Of a stretch of 64,000 bases of DNA, positions 44,634 to 54,803 are shown one piece after another. Position numbers and translations under genes: made by a program. This DNA comes from Aequorivita antarctica. Lineage in GTDB: Bacteria; Bacteroidota; Bacteroidia; Flavobacteriales; Flavobacteriaceae. Each line of letters begins with the position of its first letter. The stretch's first letter is position 1. The stretch lies in NCBI RefSeq assembly GCF_007997155.1, contig NZ_VORT01000003.1, positions 186,001 to 250,000 on the forward strand. Reading direction: 5' to 3'. The notes under the pieces are model-generated. The model was not told where the DNA came from. It did no database searches and worked only from the letters and a program-made list of their open reading frames with translations.

Positions 44634-45329
44634 ATGGAAATATATTTTACTGTACCTTTACTCAAAATTTTGACGGTGGATTTTAGCGAAAGACTTATCA
44701 TATCAACCGATTGGGCCACTTATTTGTTGGCTAGCTGCTTCGTTCTTTTTGCGCTCGCCAAATATTTTTACCCAAAAAGATTTCACGAGTTTTCCTTGCT
44801 TCCTATCACCAATCAGTACTTTTTTGTTCACGGTAAAAATGATGAACTGAACCATCCTTTCAATATGATGCTTTTCGTTGCACAGATAATTTGTGTTTCA
44901 ATTTTTGTCTTTTTACTCTTCAAAGTTTTTAATCCTTCTGAAATCCAGAATAACCAGTGGCTTTTTCTTCAAATCTGTACTGCCTACAGTTTATTTATTT
45001 TAATAAAATTTTCTTTGGAAAAAATTGTCGGAAATATTTTTTCCTTAGATGTACTTATCAACAATTATTTATATCAAAAGCTTAGTTATCGTAATTTTTT
45101 GGGCATATTGTTTTTCATTGGCAATCTTTTCTTCCTATACATTTACTCGCCAACCGCAAGTGCACTACTCATTTTTGGTGGCTGTGCCCTTGCGCTAAAC
45201 GCTATTGCATTGTTATACAGTTATAAGAAAAACGGAAAATTAATATTCAGCAATTTCTTCTATTTTATTTTGTATCTTTGCGCACTTGAAATCGCACCCT
45301 ATATTATCCTCTACAAAACATTTGTTTAG
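44634..45329 (+). CDS. DUF4271 membrane protein
   Basis: 231 residues with about six membrane segments; family DUF4271, which is usually next to hemD in Flavobacteriaceae. Function unknown. TATCTTTG inside its end (45271-45278) may be an internal promoter for hemD. Confidence 0.85.
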   Translation: MEIYFTVPLLKILTVDFSERLIISTDWATYLLASCFVLFALAKYFYPKRFHEFSLLPITNQYFFVHGKNDELNHPFNMMLFVAQIICVSIFVFLLFKVFNPSEIQNNQWLFLQICTAYSLFILIKFSLEKIVGNIFSLDVLINNYLYQKLSYRNFLGILFFIGNLFFLYIYSPTASALLIFGGCALALNAIALLYSYKKNGKLIFSNFFYFILYLCALEIAPYIILYKTFV

Positions 45330-45361
45330 TCGGATATAATTATAAAAAACCAGGAATATCT

Positions 45362-46111
45362 ATGAAAGTGAAAACTATTTTGGTTTCCCAGCCTGAGCCT
45401 AAAATTGAAAACTCACCCTATTTCGATTTAATCGAAAAGCAAAAGGTAAAAATAGATTTTCGTCCTTTCATTCACGTTGAAGGCGTATCGGGCAAAGATG
45501 TTCGAGCCCAAAAAGTTGACCTTACCCAATATTCGGCCATTATTCTTACCAGCCGAAACTCTGTGGACCATTATTTCCGAATTGCCGAAGAACTTCGTTT
45601 TAAGGTGCCGGACACTATGAAATATTTTTGTTTGAGTGAAGCAGTAGCTTACTACCTTCAAAAATATGTTGTTTACAGAAAGCGGAAAATTTATGTGGGA
45701 AAAAGAACTTTTTCAGAACTGGCACCTTTGATAAAAAAATATAAAAGTGAAAAATTTCTACTTCCAACTTCTGATAAATTGAAACCCGAAGTTCCACAGG
45801 TATTGAATGAATTAAAAGTGGATTGGAAAGAAGCTACATTTTACAAAACGGTAATCAGCGATCTTTCAGATCTTCGTGATGTTTATTATGACATATTGGT
45901 GTTTTTTAGCCCAAGTGGAATCCAGTCGCTTTTGGAAAACTTTCCAGATTTTAAACAAAACGAGACACGCATAGCAGTATTCGGGAACACAACTGTAAAA
46001 GCTGCTACAGATGAGGGCCTGCGCGTAGATATTCAAGCCCCAACCCCTGAAACTCCTTCTATGACAATGGCTTTGGAAAAGTACATCAAGGAGGTTAACA
46101 ACAAAAAATAA
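45362..46111 (+). CDS. hemD: Uroporphyrinogen-III synthase
   Basis: 249 residues of the HemD fold; VSQPEPKIENSPYFDLIEK at the start, ILTSRNSVDHYFRIAEEL and ILVFFSPSGIQSLLENF typical. Cyclises hydroxymethylbilane in haem synthesis. Confidence 0.88.
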   Translation: MKVKTILVSQPEPKIENSPYFDLIEKQKVKIDFRPFIHVEGVSGKDVRAQKVDLTQYSAIILTSRNSVDHYFRIAEELRFKVPDTMKYFCLSEAVAYYLQKYVVYRKRKIYVGKRTFSELAPLIKKYKSEKFLLPTSDKLKPEVPQVLNELKVDWKEATFYKTVISDLSDLRDVYYDILVFFSPSGIQSLLENFPDFKQNETRIAVFGNTTVKAATDEGLRVDIQAPTPETPSMTMALEKYIKEVNNKK

Positions 46112-46130
46112 GATCGATTAATTGCAAATA

Positions 46131-46161
46131 AAAAAGGCTTGCCATATTGGCAAGCCTTTTT
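46131..46161. terminator. Bidirectional terminator hemD/pckA
   Basis: aaaaaggcttgcc (46131-46143), loop atatt, ggcaagccttttt (46149-46161): perfect 13-bp stem between converging genes. Confidence 0.92.
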
Positions 46162-46183
46162 GTTTATGAATTATTTTCAGAAA

Positions 46184-47785
46184 TTATTCGGAAGCGGGAG
46201 CTCCAGCAAGAATTTCATCGTTAGCATAAGTTTCAAATTTAGCAAAGTTCTCTTTGAATGAGTTTGCCAATTCTTTAGCTTGAATATCATAAGCCTTTTT
46301 GTTCTTCCAAGTTTCCTTTGGGTTTAATATTTCCGAAGGAACGTTCGGGCAGGATTTTGGCATCATCAGATTGAAAACTGGATGTTTTTCAAATTCCACA
46401 TCTTTCAATTTTCCTTCCAAAGCAGCGGCAATCATTGCACGGGTGTATTTCAATTTCATTCTGCTACCCACACCATAAGGACCACCTGTCCAGCCTGTGT
46501 TTATCAACCAAACATTTACGTTAGCGCCTTTCATCTTTTTGCTCAACATTTCGGCATATTCTGTTGGGTGAAGTGGCATAAACGGTGCGCCAAAGCACGC
46601 TGAAAAGTTTGGCGTAGGTTCGTTGATTCCCTCCTCTGTTCCAGCAACTTTTGCAGTATAACCACTAATAAAGTGATATGCCGCCTGCCCCGGAGTCAAT
46701 TTCGAAATAGGAGGCAAAACACCAAAAGCATCTGCTGTTAAAAAGAAAATATTTTTTGGGTTGTGACCAATAGATGGCACTTGAATGTTGTTGATGTGAT
46801 AGATTGGATAACTTACACGTGTATTTTGAGTGATAGAAGTATCTGCAAAATCTACATTTCCATCCGCGTCCATTACAACGTTTTCAAGTAGTGCCCCAGG
46901 TTTTATTGCATTAAAAATATCTGGTTCGTTTTCTTCTGAAAGGTTTATAACCTTCGCATAACATCCACCTTCAAAATTAAAAATTGTATTATCCGGTGTC
47001 CATGCGTGTTCATCATCTCCTATCAAATTTCGGTCAGGGTCTGCTGAAAGTGTAGTTTTACCAGTTCCTGAAAGTCCAAAGAAAATGGCAGTTTCTCCAT
47101 TTTCGCCAACGTTTGCTGAGCAGTGCATTGGCAGGGTATTTTTATTTACTGGCATAATAAAATTAAGTGCCGAAAAAATACCTTTTTTAATTTCACCAGT
47201 ATAGCCTGTTCCACCAATCAAGGCAATTTTACGTGTGAAATTAAGGATAGCAAAATTATGTTGACGTGTTCCGTCCACTTCAGGATCTGCTACAAATCCA
47301 GGGGCATTTATAAGAAGCCATTCGGGGTCAAATACCGCCAATTCTTCTTCAGTGGGACGAAGAAACATATTATGGGCAAATAAATTGCACCAGGGCGTCT
47401 CGTTAATAACTCTAATATTGAGCCTGTAGTTTTCATCTGCGCAAGCATAGCTATCGCGCACGTAAATTTCTTTTTCTGAAAGATAATCAGTAACCTTTTC
47501 ATAAAGCCTATCAAACATATCTGGCGGAAACGGAATGTTTATATTCCCCCACCATACTTTGTCGCGGGTAATATCGTCTTTTACAATAAACCTATCTTTC
47601 GGAGACCTTCCGGTAAATTCTCCCGTGTCTACTGCCAAGGCACCACTAGCGGCTTCTTTTCCCTGTCCTTTTTGCAATGTTTCGTCGTGAAGTTCTTCAG
47701 AAGAAAGTTGATATTTAACTTTTGCATTTTTGATTCCGTATTTTTCAACAGAAATCGTTTTCGTAGCTTGGTTTTTATCGACCAT
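46184..47785 (-). CDS. pckA: ATP-dependent phosphoenolpyruvate carboxykinase
   Basis: 533 residues. FFGLSGTGKTTLS P-loop, NPKNIFFLTADAFGVLPP and TGRSPKDRF substrate motif. Gluconeogenesis. A TACTTTTG promoter box is at 47817-47810. Confidence 0.97.
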   Translation of the reverse strand: MVDKNQATKTISVEKYGIKNAKVKYQLSSEELHDETLQKGQGKEAASGALAVDTGEFTGRSPKDRFIVKDDITRDKVWWGNINIPFPPDMFDRLYEKVTDYLSEKEIYVRDSYACADENYRLNIRVINETPWCNLFAHNMFLRPTEEELAVFDPEWLLINAPGFVADPEVDGTRQHNFAILNFTRKIALIGGTGYTGEIKKGIFSALNFIMPVNKNTLPMHCSANVGENGETAIFFGLSGTGKTTLSADPDRNLIGDDEHAWTPDNTIFNFEGGCYAKVINLSEENEPDIFNAIKPGALLENVVMDADGNVDFADTSITQNTRVSYPIYHINNIQVPSIGHNPKNIFFLTADAFGVLPPISKLTPGQAAYHFISGYTAKVAGTEEGINEPTPNFSACFGAPFMPLHPTEYAEMLSKKMKGANVNVWLINTGWTGGPYGVGSRMKLKYTRAMIAAALEGKLKDVEFEKHPVFNLMMPKSCPNVPSEILNPKETWKNKKAYDIQAKELANSFKENFAKFETYANDEILAGAPASE

Positions 47786-47809
47786 ACCTTTTTAAAATTT
47801 TGTAGAGTA

Positions 47810-47817
47810 CAAAAGTA
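47810..47817 (-). promoter_or_regulatory. Promoter -7 element for pckA
   Basis: TACTTTTG on the minus strand, 25 bp before the pckA start; -33 box not clear. Confidence 0.5.
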
Positions 47818-47855
47818 GCAATTCTCAGAGAAATTGAAGAAAATATAAAAGACAT

Positions 47856-48254
47856 TTATCGCTTCTTTAACGAAAGCATTTTATATGCAAGCAAAAACCA
47901 GCCGATGATAAACATCAAACCCCCTATTGGGGTTATAAATCCAATCTTGGCGGAATTAAAAGGCAAAACTTCATTCAACGCAAGCAGATAAATAGATCCG
48001 GAAAAAAGAAGTATTCCTAAAATAAAAAACCAAAACACGATTTTTTTTAACTTCTCTGGAATTGATGGAGCTAATCCCAACACTAAAATAGCGAGACAAT
48101 GGTACATTTGGTAGCGCACGCCAGTTTCAAATGTATTTAATGCCGAAACTTCCACGATATTTTTTAAACCATGTGCTCCAAAAGCCCCCAGAGCAATGGT
48201 GGCGGCGGTGAGAAAAGAAGCTGTCACTACCATATTTTTATCAAAAACTGTCAT
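47856..48254 (-). CDS. DUF423 membrane protein
   Basis: 132 residues, four membrane segments; LGAFGAHGLK at the N-terminus is the DUF423 signature. Role unknown. Confidence 0.9.
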   Translation of the reverse strand: MTVFDKNMVVTASFLTAATIALGAFGAHGLKNIVEVSALNTFETGVRYQMYHCLAILVLGLAPSIPEKLKKIVFWFFILGILLFSGSIYLLALNEVLPFNSAKIGFITPIGGLMFIIGWFLLAYKMLSLKKR

Positions 48255-48325
48255 TTTTAAAATTTGGAATTAGTAATTTCGTCCTTTACAAAATCTATCT
48301 CCAAAGTTAACAAAAAACTCTCCTA

Positions 48326-49693
48326 ATGAGAAACATATTAATTATCGGCGCAGGAAGATCTGCCACAAGTTTAATCCGCTATTTACTAGACAAAAGTGAA
48401 AAAGAAAACCTTTTTATAACAATTGGCGATATTTCTATTCAGTCTGCTCAAAAATTCACAACTGGACATCCCAACGCCCGCGGAATTATGCTCGACGTTT
48501 TTAACGATGTGCAAAGAAAGGAAGCCGTTGAAAACAGCGATTTGGTTATTTCAATGCTTCCCGCACGTTATCATATTGAAGTAGCACGTGATTGTATTGA
48601 ATTTGGAAAACATATGGTTACGGCCTCTTATATAAGCAATGAAATGCAAGCGCTTAACCACAAAGCCGAATCAAAGGGATTGGTTTTTATGAATGAAATT
48701 GGCCTCGATCCCGGAGTGGATCATATGAGCGCAATGCAAGTGATAGACAGAATTCGTGCAAAAGGTGGAAAAATGCTGCTTTTTGAATCGTTTTGCGGAG
48801 GTTTGATTGCTCCCGAAAGCGACAATAATCTGTGGAATTATAAATTTACATGGAACCCCCGAAACGTAGTTTTGGCAGGTCAAGGTGGCGCTGCCGAATT
48901 TATACAGGAAGGAAAATACAAGTATATTCCATACCATCGTTTATTCAGAAGAACCGAATTCATCAACATTGAAGATTACGGCAGGTTTGAAGTTTACGCC
49001 AACCGGAATTCACTGAAGTATCAGTCTATTTACGGTTTGGATAAAATTCTCACTTTGTATCGTGGAACCATTCGTCGCGTGGGTTTCAGCCGCGCTTGGA
49101 ATATGTTTGTACAACTCGGAATGACGGACGACAGCTATACCATTCCAGATTCTGAAAATATGACGTATCGCGAATTCGTCAATTTATTTCTTCCATATTC
49201 GCCTTCAGATTCGGTAGAATTAAAACTTCGTCATGCATTGAAAATGGACCAAGACGATTTAATGTGGGACAAATTGGAAGATCTTGATATTTTTACCAAA
49301 GAAAAAACACTGGGAATTAAGGATTCAACCCCAGCAATGGGTCTTCAAAAAATATTGGAAGATAAATGGACGTTGGCGCCAGAAGATAAAGACATGATTG
49401 TGATGTATCACAAATTCGGTTACGAATTAGATGGAAAACAATACCAAATTGATAGTCACATGACGCTTATTGGCGAAGATCAAACCCATACCGCAATGGC
49501 AAAAACCGTTGGCCTTCCAGTTGCAATTGCAGCATTGAAAATTTTAAATGAAGAAATAACCACGCCTGGAGTTCAGCTTCCAATTGCTAAAGAAGTTTAT
49601 GAACCAATTTTAAAAGAACTGGCTGAAAACGGAGTTATATTTCACGAAGAAGAAGTGAAGTATTTAGGGTATAATCCTGATAATATGCACTAA
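48326..49693 (+). CDS. Saccharopine dehydrogenase-family protein
   Basis: 455 residues. NAD(P)-binding IIGAGRSATSLIRYLL, DLVISMLPARYHIEVARDC, later GLDPGVDHMSAM and FCGGLIAPESDNN characteristic of saccharopine reductase/dehydrogenase. Likely lysine metabolism, fitting with gcdH at 26.9 kb. Confidence 0.9.
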   Translation: MRNILIIGAGRSATSLIRYLLDKSEKENLFITIGDISIQSAQKFTTGHPNARGIMLDVFNDVQRKEAVENSDLVISMLPARYHIEVARDCIEFGKHMVTASYISNEMQALNHKAESKGLVFMNEIGLDPGVDHMSAMQVIDRIRAKGGKMLLFESFCGGLIAPESDNNLWNYKFTWNPRNVVLAGQGGAAEFIQEGKYKYIPYHRLFRRTEFINIEDYGRFEVYANRNSLKYQSIYGLDKILTLYRGTIRRVGFSRAWNMFVQLGMTDDSYTIPDSENMTYREFVNLFLPYSPSDSVELKLRHALKMDQDDLMWDKLEDLDIFTKEKTLGIKDSTPAMGLQKILEDKWTLAPEDKDMIVMYHKFGYELDGKQYQIDSHMTLIGEDQTHTAMAKTVGLPVAIAALKILNEEITTPGVQLPIAKEVYEPILKELAENGVIFHEEEVKYLGYNPDNMH

Positions 49694-49724
49694 TATTAGC
49701 AGATAATAAAATCATTCATATAAT

Positions 49725-50816
49725 ATGAAGAAAATAGTATTACTATTCTTTACAATACTAATGGCGCATTTTGGTTTTTCTCAGACAAATGGAGCTACAA
49801 AAAAAGTTGTGTTAGAACAATTCAATGGAGCTTGGAACGGTTACTGTCCAGATTCAGATTTTATAATGGAAAACATTCTTACGCAATATCCTGATAATGT
49901 AATTGGTGTTTCTATACATAGTCTTGATGGAATGGCTTACAATAATGGGATTGAACCTGAATTCTCTATTGGGACTTTCCCAGTTGGAATGTTAGATAGA
50001 AAAAAATTTATAGGTGAGTCTAATGAGATAGTAAATCGTATTGATTGGTCGGATTATGTAGTAGAACAATTGACTAGTTATACCCCTGCAGAAGTTGACG
50101 TGACTATTTATTATGATTCAGCAACACGAACAATTATTGGTACAATAACAGCAGAATTTATTGATTCTGCAAGTGGAGATATGCGTTTTGTGATGAGTGT
50201 AGTAGAAGATGATGTAACTGGGACTGGCCCTGATTTCGATCAAACGAATTATTATAATAATAGCCCAGGACATCCATTTTACGCTGCCGGAAATCCGATT
50301 ATTGGATACAATCATAAACATGTTCTACGTGCAAATTTGCCAGGTGTTTACGGAAACGCAGGAATCATTCCATCAACCGTTAGTGCCGGATCAGTATATT
50401 CTGAAACCTTTACTTATGTCTTGCCAGCTAACTTCGATGAAACGAAAATTTCAGTAGTTGGATTTTTAGCTTTCAGTGTTCCTGAAGTTGGACAGCGTGA
50501 AATTATAAATGCAGATCAAAAGCTGTTGTCGGAAGTATTATCGATAGAAAAAGAAGACCTATTTGGTTCACTTTCCATTTCACCAAATCCAACAAATAAT
50601 CAATTTACACTAAATTTAAACTTAAAAGAAACTATAACAGCCGATATCATAATGTATAACCAATTGGGTCAGGAGGTGAAAAAAATAGCTTCGGGTACTT
50701 TTACTACAGGAAATCAAGCAATACAGGTTTCTGTAGAAAACTTATCAAAAGGAGTATATTACATTACAACTCGAACCAGTAATCATTCATTAATAAAGAA
50801 ATTGGTAGTTAAATAA
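49725..50816 (+). CDS. Omp28-like secreted protein with T9SS sorting domain
   Basis: 363 residues. Signal peptide, then VVLEQFNGAWNGYCPDSD, which resembles the thioredoxin-like start of Omp28-related proteins but with a single Cys; beta domain; C-terminal type A sorting domain (SISPNPTNNQFTLNL...LIKKLVVK). Confidence 0.87.
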   Translation: MKKIVLLFFTILMAHFGFSQTNGATKKVVLEQFNGAWNGYCPDSDFIMENILTQYPDNVIGVSIHSLDGMAYNNGIEPEFSIGTFPVGMLDRKKFIGESNEIVNRIDWSDYVVEQLTSYTPAEVDVTIYYDSATRTIIGTITAEFIDSASGDMRFVMSVVEDDVTGTGPDFDQTNYYNNSPGHPFYAAGNPIIGYNHKHVLRANLPGVYGNAGIIPSTVSAGSVYSETFTYVLPANFDETKISVVGFLAFSVPEVGQREIINADQKLLSEVLSIEKEDLFGSLSISPNPTNNQFTLNLNLKETITADIIMYNQLGQEVKKIASGTFTTGNQAIQVSVENLSKGVYYITTRTSNHSLIKKLVVK

Positions 50817-50846
50817 ACAAAACCCGCAAATTTGCGGGTTTTGTTT
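50817..50846 (+). terminator. Rho-independent terminator
   Basis: acaaaacccgcaaa and tttgcgggttttgt (50817-50844), then T-rich: strong perfect stem after the Omp28-like gene. Confidence 0.92.
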
Positions 50847-50889
50847 TATTCAAAAATCGACAATCGTCAATCTAATATCATAAATCCTT

Positions 50890-51585
50890 TTATCGTCTTC
50901 CCATAAAAATGGAAATGAAATATAGCAAAGTTGCCAATGACCCAAGCGCTGCAACCACATAGGTTCTCGCTGCCCATTTCAAAGCATCTTTAGCTCCATC
51001 GTGTTCTTGTGGCGTTACCATTTTGCTGCTTTCCAGCCAAGCTAATGCTCTATTACTAGCATCGTATTCCACGGGTAATGTAATAAAGGCGAAAGCAGTA
51101 GTTGCCGCAAAAAGGATAATTCCTATAAAAAACACAACATTCCCCAACGCACCCATAATATTCATCGCGGTCATTATCAAACCTGCCATAATCACAAAGT
51201 TGGATAATTTACTAGCAACTCCAACCGCTGGTACGATAGCTGAACGCATTTTTAACCAACTGTATGCAGTAGCATGTTGTACAGCGTGTCCGCATTCGTG
51301 GGCCGCAACCGCGGCGGCGGCGGCGTTACGTTGCATATATACGCCTTCACTTAAGTTTACTGTTTTGTCCGCTGGATTGTAATGATCTGTCAATTGACCT
51401 GCAACTGAAATTACTTTTACATCGGTAATTCCGTTATCTGCCAACATTTTTTCGGCAATTTCTTTTCCGCTCATTCCATTTTGAAGATGAACTTGCGAAT
51501 ATTCTTTAAACTTACTTTTCAGTGTACGGCTTACGTACCAACTTACCAAAAAGAAAATTCCTGCAATTATATAGTATCCAAACAT
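50890..51585 (-). CDS. Zinc metallopeptidase, YugP/DUF-type membrane protease
   Basis: 231 residues; membrane helix at each end, HECGH at 96-100 (HExxH) and later DxE-type FITLPVEYDASNRALAWL. Membrane-bound protease of unknown target. Confidence 0.93.
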   Translation of the reverse strand: MFGYYIIAGIFFLVSWYVSRTLKSKFKEYSQVHLQNGMSGKEIAEKMLADNGITDVKVISVAGQLTDHYNPADKTVNLSEGVYMQRNAAAAAVAAHECGHAVQHATAYSWLKMRSAIVPAVGVASKLSNFVIMAGLIMTAMNIMGALGNVVFFIGIILFAATTAFAFITLPVEYDASNRALAWLESSKMVTPQEHDGAKDALKWAARTYVVAALGSLATLLYFISIFMGRR

Positions 51586-51639
51586 TTTTTATCGTTTTTA
51601 AATTCTTACTTCAAATTTAATCAAAAAGCGTGCTAATTT

Positions 51640-54600
51640 TTAACCTACAATATTTACAATTTTTCCGGGAACGATGATTACCTTTTTCGGCGTGCGCCCC
51701 TCTAAATACTGGGCTGTCTTCTCATGTGCCATTACGGCAGATTCTATTTCCTCTTTGTTTAAATCCAATGGCAACTCCAATGTAAAACGCATTTTCCCGT
51801 TGAAGGAGATTGGATATTCCTTACTGCTTTCCACCAAATATTGCTGATCAAATTTTGGAAAAGGTGCGATGGAAATACTTTCCGAATGCCCCAATTTCTG
51901 CCAAAGTTCTTCGGCGATGTGTGGCGCGTAAGGCGAAATAAGAATTGCCAACGGCTCCAAAACTTCCCGAGAATTACAATTTTGGGAAGTAAGCTCATTT
52001 ACAGCAATCATAAAAGACGAAACCGAAGTGTTGAAACTAAAATGCTCAATATCTTCCTGCGTTTTTTTGATGGTTTTGTGAAGCGTTTTCAAACTGTCTT
52101 TGGAAGCCGCTTCGTCGGAAACGTAAAAATCATTTGGCTCTTGCGATTGAGAAACATCCCCCTTGCACCCTTCAAAGGGGGAATGGTAGAGTTTCCAAAG
52201 TTTTTTTAGGAAGCCGTGCACACCAGTAATTCCAGCGGTATTCCATGGTTTTGCCTGCTCTAGCGGTCCGAGGAACATTTCATACATTCTCAACGTATCG
52301 GCGCCGTATTGGTTGCAAATATCATCGGGGTTTACCACGTTGTATTTGCTTTTGGACATTTTTTCTACTTCGCGACCGACCTTATACGAACCATCTTCTT
52401 CTAAAATAAATTTTGCATTTTTAAAGTCTTCTCTCCAAGATTTAAAACCTTCAACATCTAATACATTCGACGTATTTACCAATGAAACATCCGCATGAAT
52501 AGGCATAACATTAAAGTCAAATTCATTTGCATCAATATCCCTATCATTTATTTCATTCTTTAAAAAATTATAAAGATCCTTATAAGGATAATCTGAAACA
52601 GAAACTAAATCCATTGAATCTAGTTTCATTCCTTCTTTAATTTTATTTCTGCTTAAAAACAAGTCAGGCAACTCATTTAAAAACTCAAGGTATTTATTTA
52701 ATTCTTTGTCATTATCTTCAATCTTCTTAGACTGAAAAAAACTAATTGCATAAACAAACGCACTCTCCCCCAATATCATTCCTTGGTTTATCAGCTTTTT
52801 AAAAGGTTCTTCCACAGGTACCAATCCGCGATCGTGCATAAATTTCACCCAAAAACGGCTGTATAACAAATGGCCAGTGGCGTGCTCGCTGCCGCCAATG
52901 TATAAATCCACGTTTTTCCAGTAGTTCAATGCTTCTTTTGAGGCGAAAACTTCGTCGCGCTTTTCATCTTCCATATATCGGAAAAAGTACCAACTGCTTC
53001 CCGCCCAACCCGGCATCGTATTCAATTCCAAAGGATAAATTCCGTTTTCATTAGAAGACCCCTCGACTGCGCTCGGGGAGACATTTTCATTGGAAACAAT
53101 TTTTTTATTTTTTTCATCCCAACTCCAGTTTTCGGCACGTCCCAAAGGCGGCTCGCCTTCTTCGGTGGGAAGGTATTTTTCAACTTCGGGAAGACGCAAT
53201 GGCAAACATTCCGTAGGGATTGGGTGCGGCATTCCGTCTTTATAATAAATCGGGAACGGTTCGCCCCAATACCGCTGACGACTAAAAACAGCATCGCGTA
53301 AACGGTAGTTTATTTTGCCTTCGCCAACGCCTTTTTCTTCCAAAGCAGCGATGATTTTTTCCGTTGCTTGCTTATAATTTAAATCATTTAAAAAATCGCT
53401 GTTGGTAATGATTGTATTGTCCTTATCGGAATAGGCTTCCTTAGAAATATCTGCATCCTTAAAAATATTCGGAATGGGCAGATTGAAATGTTTCGCAAAA
53501 TCATAATCGCGCTGATCGCCGCAGGGAACGCTCATTACAGCGCCTGTTCCGTAGCCCGCCAAAACGTAATCGCCAATCCAAACTGGAATGGAATCACCCG
53601 TAAAAGGATGTTCTGCATACGCGCCTGTGAAAACACCGGTAATGGTTTTTACATCGGCCATTCGTTCGCGCTCGCTTCGTTTTGCGGTGGCTTCAATGTA
53701 ATTTTCAACGGCTTCCTTTTGTTCTGCAGTAGTGATTTTTGATACCAAATCGTGTTCCGGCGCTAATGTCATAAAACTTACACCGAATATAGTATCGGGG
53801 CGCGTTGTAAAGACGTCAATTTTGGCGTCGTGATCTTTTACATTAAAAGTTACACTTGACCCTTTCGAGCGACCAATCCAATTGGTTTGCGAATCTTTCA
53901 AAGGTTGTGGCCAGTCTATTTTATCGAGTCCGTCAAGCAAACGTTGGGCGTAGGCAGTAATTCGCATACTCCACTGTTTCATCTTTTTGCGGACAACGGG
54001 ATAACCGCCACGTTCGGAAACACCGTTTACTATTTCGTCATTCGCCAAAACGGTACCCAGTTGTGGGCACCAGTTTACTTCGGTTTCGGCCAAATAGGTC
54101 AATCTATATTTTAAAAGAATTTCCTGTTTTTTTGTTTCTGAAAAATCAAGCCATTCCGAAGCGGTAAAAAGTTCAATTCCTTCATCACAAACTGCGTTTA
54201 CGTGAATATTTCCTTCCGAAGAAAAAACAACACGCAATTCTTCAATTGCAAGCGCTTTATTTTGGTCTTTATCATACCAACTATCAAAAAGCTGCAGAAA
54301 AATCCACTGCGTCCATTTGTAATATTCAGGATTTGAAGTACGCACTTCGCGGCTCCAATCGAATGAAAAACCTAGTTTGTCAAGTTGTTCACGGTAACGC
54401 GCAATGTTTTCTTCGGTAGTTTTTGCGGGATGCTGCCCAGTTTGTATAGCGTATTGTTCCGCTGGAAGTCCGAAAGAATCATACCCTTGAGGATGCAACA
54501 CATTAAAACCTTGGTGGCGTTTGTAGCGGGTGTAGATATCACTTGCAATGTACCCAAGCGGATGCCCAACGTGCAGGCCAGCCCCGGATGGATAGGGAAA

Positions 54601-54717
54601 CATATCCAAAACGTAGTATTTTGGTTTTTCGCTTTTGTTTTCGGCTTTAAAAGTTTGGTTTTTGGCCCAATATTTCTGCCACTTATCTTCTATATCGTTG
54701 AAGTGATATTTGCTCAT
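51640..54717 (-). CDS. leuS: Leucyl-tRNA synthetase with extra insertions
   Basis: 1025 residues, longer than the about 900-950 I expect for this phylum. [17 protein letters not shown] (HIGH region), editing domain ([12 protein letters not shown]), [14 protein letters not shown], anticodon domain. Extra peptide is visible at about 541-560 ([14 protein letters not shown]), about 656-737 (after LGESAFVY, a charged helical stretch), and about 844-855 ([11 protein letters not shown]). The first and third are encoded by palindromic repeats. Catalytic motifs are intact, so it should be functional. Confidence 0.96.
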   Translation of the reverse strand: MSKYHFNDIEDKWQKYWAKNQTFKAENKSEKPKYYVLDMFPYPSGAGLHVGHPLGYIASDIYTRYKRHQGFNVLHPQGYDSFGLPAEQYAIQTGQHPAKTTEENIARYREQLDKLGFSFDWSREVRTSNPEYYKWTQWIFLQLFDSWYDKDQNKALAIEELRVVFSSEGNIHVNAVCDEGIELFTASEWLDFSETKKQEILLKYRLTYLAETEVNWCPQLGTVLANDEIVNGVSERGGYPVVRKKMKQWSMRITAYAQRLLDGLDKIDWPQPLKDSQTNWIGRSKGSSVTFNVKDHDAKIDVFTTRPDTIFGVSFMTLAPEHDLVSKITTAEQKEAVENYIEATAKRSERERMADVKTITGVFTGAYAEHPFTGDSIPVWIGDYVLAGYGTGAVMSVPCGDQRDYDFAKHFNLPIPNIFKDADISKEAYSDKDNTIITNSDFLNDLNYKQATEKIIAALEEKGVGEGKINYRLRDAVFSRQRYWGEPFPIYYKDGMPHPIPTECLPLRLPEVEKYLPTEEGEPPLGRAENWSWDEKNKKIVSNENVSPSAVEGSSNENGIYPLELNTMPGWAGSSWYFFRYMEDEKRDEVFASKEALNYWKNVDLYIGGSEHATGHLLYSRFWVKFMHDRGLVPVEEPFKKLINQGMILGESAFVYAISFFQSKKIEDNDKELNKYLEFLNELPDLFLSRNKIKEGMKLDSMDLVSVSDYPYKDLYNFLKNEINDRDIDANEFDFNVMPIHADVSLVNTSNVLDVEGFKSWREDFKNAKFILEEDGSYKVGREVEKMSKSKYNVVNPDDICNQYGADTLRMYEMFLGPLEQAKPWNTAGITGVHGFLKKLWKLYHSPFEGCKGDVSQSQEPNDFYVSDEAASKDSLKTLHKTIKKTQEDIEHFSFNTSVSSFMIAVNELTSQNCNSREVLEPLAILISPYAPHIAEELWQKLGHSESISIAPFPKFDQQYLVESSKEYPISFNGKMRFTLELPLDLNKEEIESAVMAHEKTAQYLEGRTPKKVIIVPGKIVNIVG
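52157..52187. repeat. Palindromic repeat inside leuS, C-rich type
   Basis: catcccccttgcacccttca (start of the element) followed by aagggggaatgg: C-run/G-run palindrome common in flavobacterial gaps. Read in frame as [10 protein letters not shown]. Confidence 0.7.
53058..53083. repeat. Palindromic repeat inside leuS, tcgactgcgctc type
   Basis: gacccctcgactgcgctcgg and following gagaca; the core is shared with the REP-like pair upstream of clpP. Read in frame as SPSAVEGS. Confidence 0.75.
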
Positions 54718-54803
54718 CTCCTATGCTTTCTTTTCAAAATTATACCCACACGGGCAAACAGCCGCAAATTTAAGGTTTATTAAAAGAAGTAAAACCCTAT
54801 AAT

